A program made the translations under genes and the position numbers. Source: an uncultured Eubacterium sp. (GTDB taxonomy: Bacteria; Bacillota; Clostridia; Lachnospirales; Lachnospiraceae). From it: 64,000 bases of DNA. Below, one piece after another: positions 18,201-26,030 of the stretch; position 1 is the stretch's first letter; each line of letters opens with the position of its first letter. The stretch is taken from the NCBI GenBank assembly GCA_910584645.1, contig CAJUAU010000007.1, forward strand, positions 1-64,000. Direction: 5' to 3'. The notes below the pieces were generated by a model. The model was not told the origin of the DNA, did not search any database, and was given only the letters and a program-made list of their open reading frames with translations.

Positions 18201-18238
18201 CGTTCCTTTCTAAACTGACATGCCGCTTTCAGCGGCAC
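18201..18238 (-). repeat. Leader-hairpin repeat (family B), copy before purB
   Basis: On the minus strand, TGCCGC-TGAAA-GCGGCA followed by TGTC and TTTAGAAAGGA, ending at the purB ribosome site. The same layout precedes yyaC (49507-49540). Related copies lie at 25992-26020 and 59641-59664. Confidence 0.6.
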
Positions 18239-18245
18239 CACCATA

Positions 18246-18282
18246 TGTAAAAGCCGATTGCTTCGTGCTTCGCACTTTTACA
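18246..18282 (-). other. Hairpin in the purF-purB gap
   Basis: TGTAAAAG (18246-18253) and CTTTTACA (18275-18282) form an 8-bp stem around a GTGC-TTC-GCAC inner stem. It lacks a T-tract, so it is more likely a processing or mRNA-stability element than a terminator. Confidence 0.5.
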
Positions 18283-18300
18283 GTAAATAAACTTCTTACC

Positions 18301-19728
18301 CTAAATACCACGTATATCCTCCTCCGGGGGTGCCACCGGATATTTACCGGAAAAGCATGCAGCACAATACCCCCTGTCGCCTCCGATCAGCTCGTGGAGC
18401 CTCTCACCGTCCAGATATCCCAGTGAATCGGCACCGATCATCTTACAGATCTCATCTACCGTATTATTGTGGGCGATCAGCTGGTCACAGCTTGGCACAT
18501 CCGTTCCAAAGTAGCAGGGATGCAAAAATGGAGGAGAACTGATCCTTACATGTACCTCCGTGGCTCCTGCCGCTTTCAGCATCCGCACGATCCGCTCACT
18601 GGTAGTTCCTCTAACAATTGAGTCATCTACCATAACAACACGTTTGCCACGAACCACCTCTTTCATAACATTCAGTTTGATCTTTACGCTGCTTTCCCGC
18701 GCTGATTGTTTGGGTTTGATAAAGGTTCGTCCCACATAGCTGTTCTTCATAAAAGCGGTGCCATAGGGAATTCCTGACTGGGCTGAAAATCCCATCGCCG
18801 CCACATTACCGGACTCCGGCACGCCCACTACGATATCGGCATCCGCAGGATGCATCTGGGCAAGGATTTTTCCTGCCATGATCCTGCTGTTGTAAACGCT
18901 CACCCCGTCCAGATAACTGTCCGGCCTGGCAAAATAAATGTACTCGAAAATACATTTTGCCGGTGTGGCATGACACAACGTCTCGTCCGACTGAATTCCG
19001 TCTGCATCCAGCATCACGATCTCTCCGGGCTTTACATCCCGGACAAATTCTGCATCTACAGCATCCAGGGCACAGGTCTCAGATGCCAGGATATAGCTGT
19101 TATCCCTTTTTCCGATCACCAGCGGCCGGAATCCATAGGGATCCCTGGCGCCGATCAGCTTACGGGGACTGGAAATAATGATGGAATAAGCCCCTTGAAG
19201 CTTCCTCATGGCACACTTCACTGCCTCTTCCGCCGTCGGCGCTTTGAGACGCTCTCTGGCGATCAGATAGGCGATCACCTCGGTGTCAATGGTGGTATGG
19301 AAGATCGCTCCCGTATACTCCATTTCCTCCCGCAGTTTATTGGCATTCACCAGATTCCCGTTATGGGCGAGCATCAGCGTTCCTTTTACATAGTTTAAGA
19401 CCAGCGGCTGCACATTCTGGCTGTTGCTGGCTCCCGTCGTCGAGTAACGGACATGTCCCACTCCAATATTTCCTTTTAACTTTTCTAACCCCTCCGCATG
19501 AAACACCTCATTGACAAGTCCCATTCCTTTCTGCGAAAGCACCTTCCCTTTGGGACCTTCTGTATCACTTACTGCAATACCGCAGCTCTCCTGACCACGG
19601 TGCTGCAGAGCGAATAAACCATAATAGATGGAAGACGCCACATCGCCTCCATCCAGATCATACATTCCAAATACTCCACATTCCTCATGGAGCTCTTCGT
19701 CAAAGTGTTCACTCAATCCGGATTCCAT
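18301..19728 (-). CDS. purF: Amidophosphoribosyltransferase
   Basis: 475 residues. A 16-residue propeptide precedes the N-terminal nucleophile Cys17 (CGVFGM). The glutaminase domain spans about 17-250. The phosphoribosyltransferase domain carries VVMVDDSIVRGTTS. Cysteines in KCIFEY, PSCDQ and YCAAC fit the [4Fe-4S] cluster of the B. subtilis-type enzyme. It commits PRPP to purine synthesis. It starts 20 bp after purC, so the two are clearly in one operon. Confidence 0.97.
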   Translation of the reverse strand: MESGLSEHFDEELHEECGVFGMYDLDGGDVASSIYYGLFALQHRGQESCGIAVSDTEGPKGKVLSQKGMGLVNEVFHAEGLEKLKGNIGVGHVRYSTTGASNSQNVQPLVLNYVKGTLMLAHNGNLVNANKLREEMEYTGAIFHTTIDTEVIAYLIARERLKAPTAEEAVKCAMRKLQGAYSIIISSPRKLIGARDPYGFRPLVIGKRDNSYILASETCALDAVDAEFVRDVKPGEIVMLDADGIQSDETLCHATPAKCIFEYIYFARPDSYLDGVSVYNSRIMAGKILAQMHPADADIVVGVPESGNVAAMGFSAQSGIPYGTAFMKNSYVGRTFIKPKQSARESSVKIKLNVMKEVVRGKRVVMVDDSIVRGTTSERIVRMLKAAGATEVHVRISSPPFLHPCYFGTDVPSCDQLIAHNNTVDEICKMIGADSLGYLDGERLHELIGGDRGYCAACFSGKYPVAPPEEDIRGI

Positions 19729-19748
19729 TTGCGCCTGTCCTTTCTCGG

Positions 19749-20462
19749 TTAGTCTGTCAGACCGATCCTCTTTGCCACCTCATTATAGGCATCCTCTACA
19801 CCACCGAGATCCCGGCGGAAACGGTCCTTGTCCAGTTTTTCTCTTGTCTTTATATCCCAGAAACGGCATGTATCCGGCGATATCTCGTCGGCAAGAATAA
19901 TTGTCCCATCCGGCGTCTTTCCAAACTCGATCTTGAAATCAATAAGTTCGATGCCGCAATCTTCAAAAAATTCCACCAGGAAATCATTTACCATAAAAGC
20001 GTATTTTGTGATCGTATCAATATCCTCCTGGGTCGCAATGCCGATTGCTTTTGCAAAATAATCATTGATCAGCGGATCTCCCAGATCATCGTCTTTGTAA
20101 CTAAACTCCAGCGTCGGGCAAAGAAGCTTTCTTCCCTCTTCAATCCCAAGACGCTTGGAAAAACTTCCTGCGGCAGTATTACGGATAATAACTTCAAGTG
20201 GTACAATAGATACTTTTTTTACTGCGGTCTCACGGTCACTGAGCTCCTCCACAAAATGAGTTGGAACACCGGCCTTCTCAAGCTTCTGGAACAAAAAGTT
20301 TGTCATACGGTTATTGATGACGCCTTTTCCAACGATCGTTCCCTTCTTTTCACCATTAAATGCGGTGGCATCGTCCTTGTAATCAACGATACATACATCT
20401 TCTACATCAGTAGCATATACCTTCTTGGCCTTTCCCTCGTAGAGCATCTCTTTCTTTTCCAC
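19749..20462 (-). CDS. purC: SAICAR synthetase
   Basis: 237 residues, normal length. Signatures are LYEGKAKKVY at the N-terminus, VPLEVIIRNTAAGSFSKRLG, and IDFKIEFG with DEISPDTCRFWD. It makes SAICAR from CAIR and aspartate. The start is GTG at 20462, with AAGGAGG 8 bp upstream. No purine riboswitch is visible in the 75-bp gap to the GH3-like gene; only a small CCAGG/CCTGG hairpin lies there. The operon may be read from a promoter in that gap or from the upstream gene. Confidence 0.97.
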   Translation of the reverse strand: MEKKEMLYEGKAKKVYATDVEDVCIVDYKDDATAFNGEKKGTIVGKGVINNRMTNFLFQKLEKAGVPTHFVEELSDRETAVKKVSIVPLEVIIRNTAAGSFSKRLGIEEGRKLLCPTLEFSYKDDDLGDPLINDYFAKAIGIATQEDIDTITKYAFMVNDFLVEFFEDCGIELIDFKIEFGKTPDGTIILADEISPDTCRFWDIKTREKLDKDRFRRDLGGVEDAYNEVAKRIGLTD

Positions 20463-20537
20463 TTTTAAGTCCTCCTTATATGATTATGCGTAATATATAT
20501 GTGATGCCCAGGATTTTAACCTGGACATTTTATCTGG

Positions 20538-21938
20538 TTACTCTCCAGGCAGCGGATACACCTCCCGAAGGATCTTGTTCTGCAAGATCCGCAATACCGC
20601 CTGATCAATAACTTTTTCTTCGATCTCCTCCGTCTGGACAGCCTGACGCAGTGCATTGACAGCTTCCTCAATATTTTCTGGATTATAGATCATATCTGCT
20701 CCAGAGGCGATCGCTTTGACTGCTGCCTCACCAGTGGTATATCTGGTAGTGACCACCGGCAGATCCATCTGCTCTGTCATAATGATCCCACGGAATCCCA
20801 GTTCTTTCCGCAGCAGATCTGACATAATGACGGCAGACAGGGAAGAAGGAATCTGGGGGTCGATCTTATCCAGTGATACATGGCTGACCATGACCACATC
20901 TGTCCCCGCATCGATACCTGCGGCAAAGGGCTCAAAGTTGACTCGCCTCAGCCGCGACAATCCCGTATCAATCCCCACGGGAGTCAGTTTGTGATATTTT
21001 GCAACAGAACATATTCCCGGAAACATTTTCAATACGGTACACAGGTTTGTACCATCCTCTGTATGGCTGGCGTGCATGCCCTGGATCATCGCTGCTGCCG
21101 CCTCACTAACTTTTTCCTCATCCGGATCAAAACAGCTGTCGCAATACTTATTCTCCATATATGATTCAACAAAACTCTCGTATTTGTCTTGATATGCCTG
21201 CAGCTTCTTCTTATAGGCGCGGCGCTTTTTTTTCCGTTTCGCTTTTGAGATTTTTTTTGCTGGCGGGATATATTCCGGCTCTTTCCCCAGAACAGCCACA
21301 ACGCTTTCTTCTACTGCAGAAGTATCAATCGTCTTTTCCTCTTCGGCCACGTCTGCCACAGGTGCAAAATTCATATTAAATCCCAGGTTGAGAAGTTCCT
21401 CTCCAATGATCTCACCGGTATCCTCCAGCTGCTCTACAGTCATATTTTTTCCCATTTCGGAAGGGCTTATATAGCCAGTGGATCTGATCTCATCATTTTG
21501 AGCCGCTATGGAGTTGCGCCCGCCGCCTTCCTCCTGGGTGGCAAGATACAGAGGTATCCGTATCTGCGGACTTGCAGCCACATACTCCCTGATCTGCCGC
21601 AGCATTGTCCGGACCTGTTCTACCCCTTTAATATTCTGATCATAAAAAACCAGGCCGCCAACCTTATACTTGTCCAATGCTTCTAAAAGTTCCGGGACTG
21701 CTTCCTGCACAGGCTTCTTACCATTTACCAGCTTATCCACATCCAACATCAGAAGCTGGCCAATCTTTTCTTCCAGTGTCATCGTCTTTAGTAATCCGGC
21801 AGCGGCTTCCAGGGCACTGTCCTCTGTCTGGGCGCTGTTCTCAGGTTTTGTATTTTCTGTAGATTCAGGTTCACTTCCACAGCCTGTCAACGAAAAACAA
21901 AGACAAAACACCAAAAATAAACATAAAATCTTTTTCAT
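20538..21938 (-). CDS. GH3 (NagZ-like) lipoprotein with degenerate active-site motifs
   Basis: 466 residues. The lipoprotein signal is LCFSLTGC with lipidated Cys20. The GH3 N-terminal barrel follows from about 45, with MTLEEKIGQLLMLDVD near its start. Active NagZ enzymes carry KHFPGHG, a conserved His-Asp dyad and an Asp nucleophile. Here the equivalents read KMFPG, with no recognisable dyad, and GIIMTEQ in place of GxIxTD. It also contains a Lys/Arg-rich insertion near residues 230-250. It is probably a non-catalytic or altered sugar-binding protein on the cell surface. Its promoter is at 22059-22087. Confidence 0.75.
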   Translation of the reverse strand: MKKILCLFLVFCLCFSLTGCGSEPESTENTKPENSAQTEDSALEAAAGLLKTMTLEEKIGQLLMLDVDKLVNGKKPVQEAVPELLEALDKYKVGGLVFYDQNIKGVEQVRTMLRQIREYVAASPQIRIPLYLATQEEGGGRNSIAAQNDEIRSTGYISPSEMGKNMTVEQLEDTGEIIGEELLNLGFNMNFAPVADVAEEEKTIDTSAVEESVVAVLGKEPEYIPPAKKISKAKRKKKRRAYKKKLQAYQDKYESFVESYMENKYCDSCFDPDEEKVSEAAAAMIQGMHASHTEDGTNLCTVLKMFPGICSVAKYHKLTPVGIDTGLSRLRRVNFEPFAAGIDAGTDVVMVSHVSLDKIDPQIPSSLSAVIMSDLLRKELGFRGIIMTEQMDLPVVTTRYTTGEAAVKAIASGADMIYNPENIEEAVNALRQAVQTEEIEEKVIDQAVLRILQNKILREVYPLPGE

Positions 21939-22058
21939 CTACCTTCTCCTTGGTTCAGTCACACATGATCCGGACTCCAGGACATAGCTCAATATCTATT
22001 TTGACCAAAGCCGTGGAGTTCCCCAAAAGAACCATATTTCGCATAACTATCCGAATGT

Positions 22059-22087
22059 ATTATATCAGATAATCTTTCATTATACAA
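22059..22087 (-). promoter_or_regulatory. Promoter of the GH3-like lipoprotein gene
   Basis: Minus strand: TTGTAT (22087-22082), 17 bp, TATAAT (22064-22059). Confidence 0.65.
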
Positions 22088-22160
22088 ATAAATATTTCAC
22101 AAAAATAAGGGAAACATTCAAATTTTTTCATAATATTTGTAAATCAGTCAAGCAGTCATT

Positions 22161-22169
22161 CATATGATA
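22161..22169 (+). promoter_or_regulatory. Candidate sporulation-type -10 element
   Basis: CATATGATA fits the CATANNNTA -10 of sigma-E/sigma-K promoters and lies 33 bp before the Cys-rich gene's start codon. No convincing -35 was found, so this is tentative. Confidence 0.25.
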
Positions 22170-22201
22170 TCAATGTAAATTAATTTAGGAGGAACTTAAA
22201 T

Positions 22202-22444
22202 ATGAGTGATTTATCAGCAACAAACTGCGGTGGCGGATGCTCCTGCAATGAGGGTAACAACGGCGGATGCTCCTGGATTATCATCATCCTTCTTCTGTGC
22301 TGCTGCGGCGGCAACGGTGGCTGCGGTGGTGGTGGCAACTGGGGCTTCGGTGGAGACTGCAGCTGCATCATCTGGATCCTGCTGCTTCTGTGCTGCTGCG
22401 GCGGCAACGGCGGCTGGGGCGGATGCGGCGGTGGATTCTGCTAA
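22202..22444 (+). CDS. Extremely Cys/Gly-rich small protein with two hydrophobic-CCC repeats
   Basis: 80 residues preceded by TAGGAGGAAC. About one fifth is Cys and one third Gly. Two units repeat: CSWIIIILLLCCCGGNGGCG at about 23-42 and CSCIIWILLLLCCCGGNGGW at about 52-71, each a short hydrophobic run followed by CCCGGNGG. It resembles the high-cysteine 'chorion-like' small proteins annotated in gut Firmicutes, whose function is not established. A spore-coat, surface or metal-binding role can be imagined. It has its own strong terminator, so it is monocistronic. Confidence 0.75.
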   Translation: MSDLSATNCGGGCSCNEGNNGGCSWIIIILLLCCCGGNGGCGGGGNWGFGGDCSCIIWILLLLCCCGGNGGWGGCGGGFC

Positions 22445-22456
22445 TTCCTGCTCACA

Positions 22457-22495
22457 AAGAGGTGTCGGGGCTTCAACCCCGGCACCTCTTTTCTT
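22457..22495 (+). terminator. Terminator of the Cys-rich gene
   Basis: A 13-bp stem from AGAGGTG through CGGGG, loop CTTCAA, followed by TTTTCTTTT. One T-G wobble lies in the stem. Confidence 0.88.
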
Positions 22496-22607
22496 TTGCT
22501 CTCTCTGGTTCATTTTTCTTTATCTTTCTGCACTCTGCACACTCCAGATCAATTTCATAAACCGTCGTCTCATCTATGACAATCTCAGTCCGCTCTTTCT
22601 CGGTCAT
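22473..22607 (-). CDS. Possible 44-residue small protein downstream of aroC
   Basis: ATG at 22607 with CAGGAG 6 bp upstream, 50 bp after the aroC stop, ending inside the Cys-rich gene's terminator. The product is charged, with a CAEC pair (residues 22-25) and a Lys/Arg-rich tail. A good ribosome site and position behind aroC support it. The short length and overlap with a terminator weaken it. Not recognised. Confidence 0.4.
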   Translation of the reverse strand: MTEKERTEIVIDETTVYEIDLECAECRKIKKNEPERAKEKRCRG

Positions 22608-22657
22608 GCCATTCTCCTGTTTCATTCTGCTTACTATTTATTCTATGAAAATACAGA

Positions 22658-23764
22658 TCATAGTTTATCATAAAATCTGGCGATCCGGTCCATTCTGGAA
22701 GTCATTCCCACAAACATCCTGTCCACCAGTGTAAGTGCCGCCATGGCTTCTACCACCACCACCGCCCGGGGGACAATAACTGGATCGTGCCTTCCTTTGA
22801 TCTGAACCCTGATCTCTTCTCCAGACTGGTTCACGGTGCCCTGCTCCGCAAAAATTGAAGGTGTAGGCTTAAAAGCCGCCCTCAGTACGATAGGACTCCC
22901 GTCACTGATCCCTCCCAGGATCCCTCCGGCAAAGTTGGTCTTTTTATCCACCATCCCGTCTTCATTGATGCAGAATTCATCATTGTTTTCAGATCCACTT
23001 TTCTTTGCCGCCACAAAGCCGCTGCCAATCTCGACGCCTTTAACCGCCCCGATAGACATGACCGCCTGTGCCAGTGCCGCATCCAGTTTGCCGAACACCG
23101 GATCCCCAATTCCTGCTGGAACCCCTGTGATCACACACTCAATCACTCCTCCCGCTGAATCGTGATTTTTCATCTGATCCTCCAGAAATGCCTCTGCCCG
23201 CTCAGAGGCCTCCAGATCCGGCATGCGAAGCGGACTCTTTTCAATATTTTCCAGCTTTATTTTCCCTGAATCCACCTCGATATCCCCGATAGATCTGACA
23301 TAGGCACTGATCTTGATCCCCAGTTCCGCCAGAATCTTTGAGGCAACCGCCCCTCCGGCAACACGCCCGATCGTCTCCCGCCCGGAAGATCTTCCGCCTC
23401 CCCGGTAATCCCGGAATCCATACTTTTGATCAAAGGCGTAGTCTGCATGTCCCGGCCTATAATAAGAAGCAATTTCAGAATAATCTCCAGACCTCTGGGA
23501 TGTGTTCAAAACCATCATAGAAATAGGCGTACCCGTGGTTCTCCCCTCGAATACCCCTGACAAGATCTCCACCTTATCTCCTTCTTTTCTCGGTGTGGAA
23601 TATCTGGTCTCCCCAGGCTTTCTCCGGTCAAGATACCGCTGAATATCCTCTTCCGTCAGCGGCACTCCCGCCGGACACCCGTCCACAACAACCCCAAGAC
23701 CCTTTCCATGGGATTCGCCCCATGTAACAACTGAAAATATATCACCAAAGATTGAACCAGCCAT
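22658..23764 (-). CDS. aroC: Chorismate synthase
   Basis: 368 residues from the ATG at 23764, chosen for GGAGGG just upstream and because MAGSIFGDIFSVVTWGESHG is the normal N-terminus; ATGs 4 and 9 codons earlier also exist. Signatures are GESHGKGLGVVVDGCPAG, RGGGRSSGRETIGRVAGGA and GRHDPVIVPRA. It converts EPSP to chorismate with reduced FMN, the last step of the shikimate pathway. It stands alone apart from a possible small gene downstream. Confidence 0.95.
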   Translation of the reverse strand: MAGSIFGDIFSVVTWGESHGKGLGVVVDGCPAGVPLTEEDIQRYLDRRKPGETRYSTPRKEGDKVEILSGVFEGRTTGTPISMMVLNTSQRSGDYSEIASYYRPGHADYAFDQKYGFRDYRGGGRSSGRETIGRVAGGAVASKILAELGIKISAYVRSIGDIEVDSGKIKLENIEKSPLRMPDLEASERAEAFLEDQMKNHDSAGGVIECVITGVPAGIGDPVFGKLDAALAQAVMSIGAVKGVEIGSGFVAAKKSGSENNDEFCINEDGMVDKKTNFAGGILGGISDGSPIVLRAAFKPTPSIFAEQGTVNQSGEEIRVQIKGRHDPVIVPRAVVVVEAMAALTLVDRMFVGMTSRMDRIARFYDKL

Positions 23765-23912
23765 TTTACCCTCCATACTCGAAAATTCCAAAATATTGTT
23801 TCTTTTTTTCTCCTATTATAGTATAATAAAATTAGTTTTTTTACAATGTAATTTTTAAAGGGAATATTTGAAACGGTTTCCGCCGTAGAAACAAGAAAGG
23901 AGAACGCACTTT

Positions 23913-24779
23913 ATGTTTAGTCAGTTTTTTGGAAATTATCTTTTGAATAAAGGGAAGATTACCAAAGCTCAATTCACCTCATGCATGGAATACATGAGGG
24001 CGAACCGGGTAAAACTTGGCTTGATCGCAGAATCCGAAGGGCTTCTTACCCGCGATCAGGCAGACGAACTGAATCATCTCCAGCTGCAGAGCGATAAACG
24101 CTTTGGAGATCTGGCAATTGAAAAGGGATATCTCACCAATGCAGACATTTCCCACCTGCTCCAGCTTCAGGGAAATCCCTATCTGATTTTTGTTCAGGCA
24201 TTGGAAGAAAATAAGATCATGGGCCGGGAGGAGGTCAACGAGCTGGTTTTGGAATTCCAGAAAGAGGAAAGTTTCACAAACACAACACTAGAAGCAATCA
24301 AATTTGGGGATTTCGACCGCCTTCTGCCTGCTTTTGTAACAACCAAAAACGAAGATTATCTCAAGCTTATGGCGCTTGCCCTAAGAAACATCGTCCGCTT
24401 TGTAAGTTCCTACATACGGATCGGCAAAGCCGAAAAAGTAACTGACTATTCTGCAAAATACATAGCATACCAGAAAACAACCGGTGCATATGAAGGTTTA
24501 CTCGGCTTTGCCAGCGATGATGATTCGATCTTAACTGTTGCAGATGGCTACGCCGGAGAATATTTTGAGAAGCCGGACGAAGATGCTCTGGATTCCGTCT
24601 GTGAATTTACAAATTGTATCAATGGTCTTCATGCTACTGAACTAAGCTATCAGGAAGTCATCATTGATATGCTGCCGCCGGAATATATGTTTGACGGCAC
24701 AATAAATACATCAGAAGAATTTTTTGTACTTCCCCTGTATATTACAGGTAAAAGGGTTGATATGCTTGTAAAAATGTAG
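23913..24779 (+). CDS. MshEN-like/CheX-type fusion protein
   Basis: 288 residues. The N-terminal part has two tandem motifs of MshEN type: KLGLIAESEGLLTRDQADEL (about 34-53) and RFGDLAIEKGYLTNADISHL (about 63-82). MshEN domains in ATPases of type II secretion and pili bind c-di-GMP. The C-terminal part, about 125-288, is CheX-like. It has Asp227, Glu231 and Asn234 in the D-x3-E-x2-N phosphatase motif, then Pro about 21 residues later. CheX removes phosphate from CheY-P. A receiver gene follows directly and is the likely substrate. AAAGGAG precedes the ATG. The c-di-GMP reading is by motif only. Confidence 0.72.
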   Translation: MFSQFFGNYLLNKGKITKAQFTSCMEYMRANRVKLGLIAESEGLLTRDQADELNHLQLQSDKRFGDLAIEKGYLTNADISHLLQLQGNPYLIFVQALEENKIMGREEVNELVLEFQKEESFTNTTLEAIKFGDFDRLLPAFVTTKNEDYLKLMALALRNIVRFVSSYIRIGKAEKVTDYSAKYIAYQKTTGAYEGLLGFASDDDSILTVADGYAGEYFEKPDEDALDSVCEFTNCINGLHATELSYQEVIIDMLPPEYMFDGTINTSEEFFVLPLYITGKRVDMLVKM

Positions 24780-24855
24780 TAGTTATCAATTCCATTCAAT
24801 TACAGGCATAACAAAACACATTTTGATGCAGATTTCACATAAGGGAGGTTGTTTT

Positions 24856-25212
24856 ATGGCAACAGTATTGATTGTGGATGACTCCAAAACATCCCGCAGA
24901 ATTTTAAAGAACATTCTGATAGAAAATGGCTACGAAATCATAGGAGAGGCTACAGATGGGCAGACCGGTTATGAAAAATACATAGAATTCCGGCCGGATC
25001 TTGTGACACTGGACATCACCATGCCGGTGCTTGACGGACTCGGTTGTCTGGAAAAGATCATGCAGCTCGACAAGAATGCAAACGTGATCATGGTAACTGC
25101 AGCCGGACAGAAATCCAAAATGGTAGAGGCAATAAAGCTGGGCGCGGCAGAATTCATCCAGAAACCATTTGAACCCGAACAAATCCTATCCGTAATCAAA
25201 ACCGTCATATGA
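24856..25212 (+). CDS. CheY-like response regulator
   Basis: 118 residues from the ATG at 24856, with GGGAGG upstream. It is a single receiver domain: DDSK at 9-12, phospho-Asp in LVTLDITMP near 54, Thr in MVTAAG, and Lys in IQKPF. No output domain. It follows the CheX-type fusion by 76 bp and shares its terminator. It is probably a diffusible chemotaxis or motility regulator dephosphorylated by that neighbour. Confidence 0.93.
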   Translation: MATVLIVDDSKTSRRILKNILIENGYEIIGEATDGQTGYEKYIEFRPDLVTLDITMPVLDGLGCLEKIMQLDKNANVIMVTAAGQKSKMVEAIKLGAAEFIQKPFEPEQILSVIKTVI

Positions 25213-25236
25213 TTTTGCTACGAGCCATGCAAAAAT

Positions 25237-25286
25237 AAAAAGAACGGTCACTGGGAGCTTGCTCACAAGTGACCGTTCTTTTTTAT
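25237..25286 (+). terminator. Terminator after the receiver gene
   Basis: A 15-bp stem containing AGAACGGTCACT, with a 15-nt loop and T6 after it. Confidence 0.88.
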
Positions 25287-25290
25287 TTTT

Positions 25291-25440
25291 ATACGGCGAC
25301 AGCCGTTCAGCGAGATGTAGCGAAGCGGAATCGAGCTGAGCATGGGCTCGCGAGCTGCCGCTTCGCGGCAGCGAGATGGGCATGGCAGCGCATGGACTAG
25401 CGCTGAGCATGACGGCAGTACCCTGTTGTAAGCCTGCTCA
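25291..25440. repeat. GC-rich palindrome cluster
   Basis: No gene. A perfect 8-bp stem GCTGCCGC-TTC-GCGGCAGC lies at 25354-25372. Around it are repeated words: GCTGAGCATG twice, GCGAGATG twice, and several GCATGG. It looks like a cluster of REP-type elements. Confidence 0.5.
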
Positions 25441-25516
25441 CCCCTTGACAACCACTTCCCTCCTATTATAAAATCATCTCAACAGCAGTAAATCTCACCA
25501 GAAAGAAGGTTATCAG

Positions 25517-25702
25517 ATGTCAGAAGAATATAGCATAAAGAAAAAAATTTCAGATATTATTAACGGGGAATCCGATTCTGAACGGGCCAGAAAAGAAAGC
25601 ATGAAGGGAAAGATCGACCGGGCCGATGATATATTTCTCTTTTTCTTACTTCTATTCGGACTTGGTTTCTGGGTCGTAATGATCCTAAAAATGTTTCTGT
25701 AA
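25517..25702 (+). CDS. Small single-pass membrane protein
   Basis: 61 residues. A charged N-terminal 38 residues is followed by one hydrophobic segment (FLFFLLLFGLGFWVVMILKM) near the C-terminus. AAGAAGG precedes the ATG. It sits 37 bp before a DUF951 gene on the same strand and is probably co-transcribed with it. No family recognised. Confidence 0.65.
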   Translation: MSEEYSIKKKISDIINGESDSERARKESMKGKIDRADDIFLFFLLLFGLGFWVVMILKMFL

Positions 25703-25739
25703 AAAAGAACAACCAGTGCAATGAAGGGAGTTCACAAAA

Positions 25740-25913
25740 ATGGATTTTGACTTAGGACAGATCATAAAAATGAAAAAAGCACATCCCTGTGGCGAAAACC
25801 GCTGGGAGATTTTACGGGTGGGCATGGACTTCCGCCTAAAATGCCTGGGCTGCGGCAGGCAGGTCATGGTTCCAAGAAAACTTGTAGAAAAAAACTTCAA
25901 AGGCTTTTTATAG
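25740..25913 (+). CDS. DUF951 family protein (YyzM-like)
   Basis: 57 residues. The family pattern is clear: MKKAHPCGENRWEILRVGMD, followed by LKCLGCGRQVMVPR. The Cys residues at HPCG and CLGCG suggest a small zinc- or nucleic-acid-binding fold. AAGGGAG precedes the ATG. In Bacillus the homologous gene lies close to the rpsF-ssb-rpsR operon, and the same neighbourhood is seen here 1.4 kb downstream, interrupted by a lipoprotein gene. Function is unknown. Confidence 0.85.
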   Translation: MDFDLGQIIKMKKAHPCGENRWEILRVGMDFRLKCLGCGRQVMVPRKLVEKNFKGFL

Positions 25914-25991
25914 AAAACTAATTCGACGGGAGGCAGGTTACTCTCTTCACACCAGAAGAACTCAAAAGCAGCGTCCTTCACGAATTGTTTG

Positions 25992-26020
25992 TACCGCCTA
26001 TGGCGGCATGTCAGAAAGAG
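25992..26020 (+). repeat. Leader-hairpin repeat (family B), copy before the duplicated lipoprotein
   Basis: ACCGCC-TAT-GGCGGC followed by ATGTCAGAAAGAG, ending 10 bp before the start codon. Same orientation and position as the copies before purB and yyaC. Confidence 0.5.
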
Positions 26021-26030
26021 TGAAAAATAA

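Noticed and set aside
20463..20537. Purine riboswitch before purC
   Set aside because: Only 75 bp are available and no purine-aptamer core or three-way junction could be recognised.
25263..25451. Small minus-strand open frames in the palindrome cluster
   Set aside because: They come from GC-rich repeats, begin without ribosome sites and overlap a terminator.
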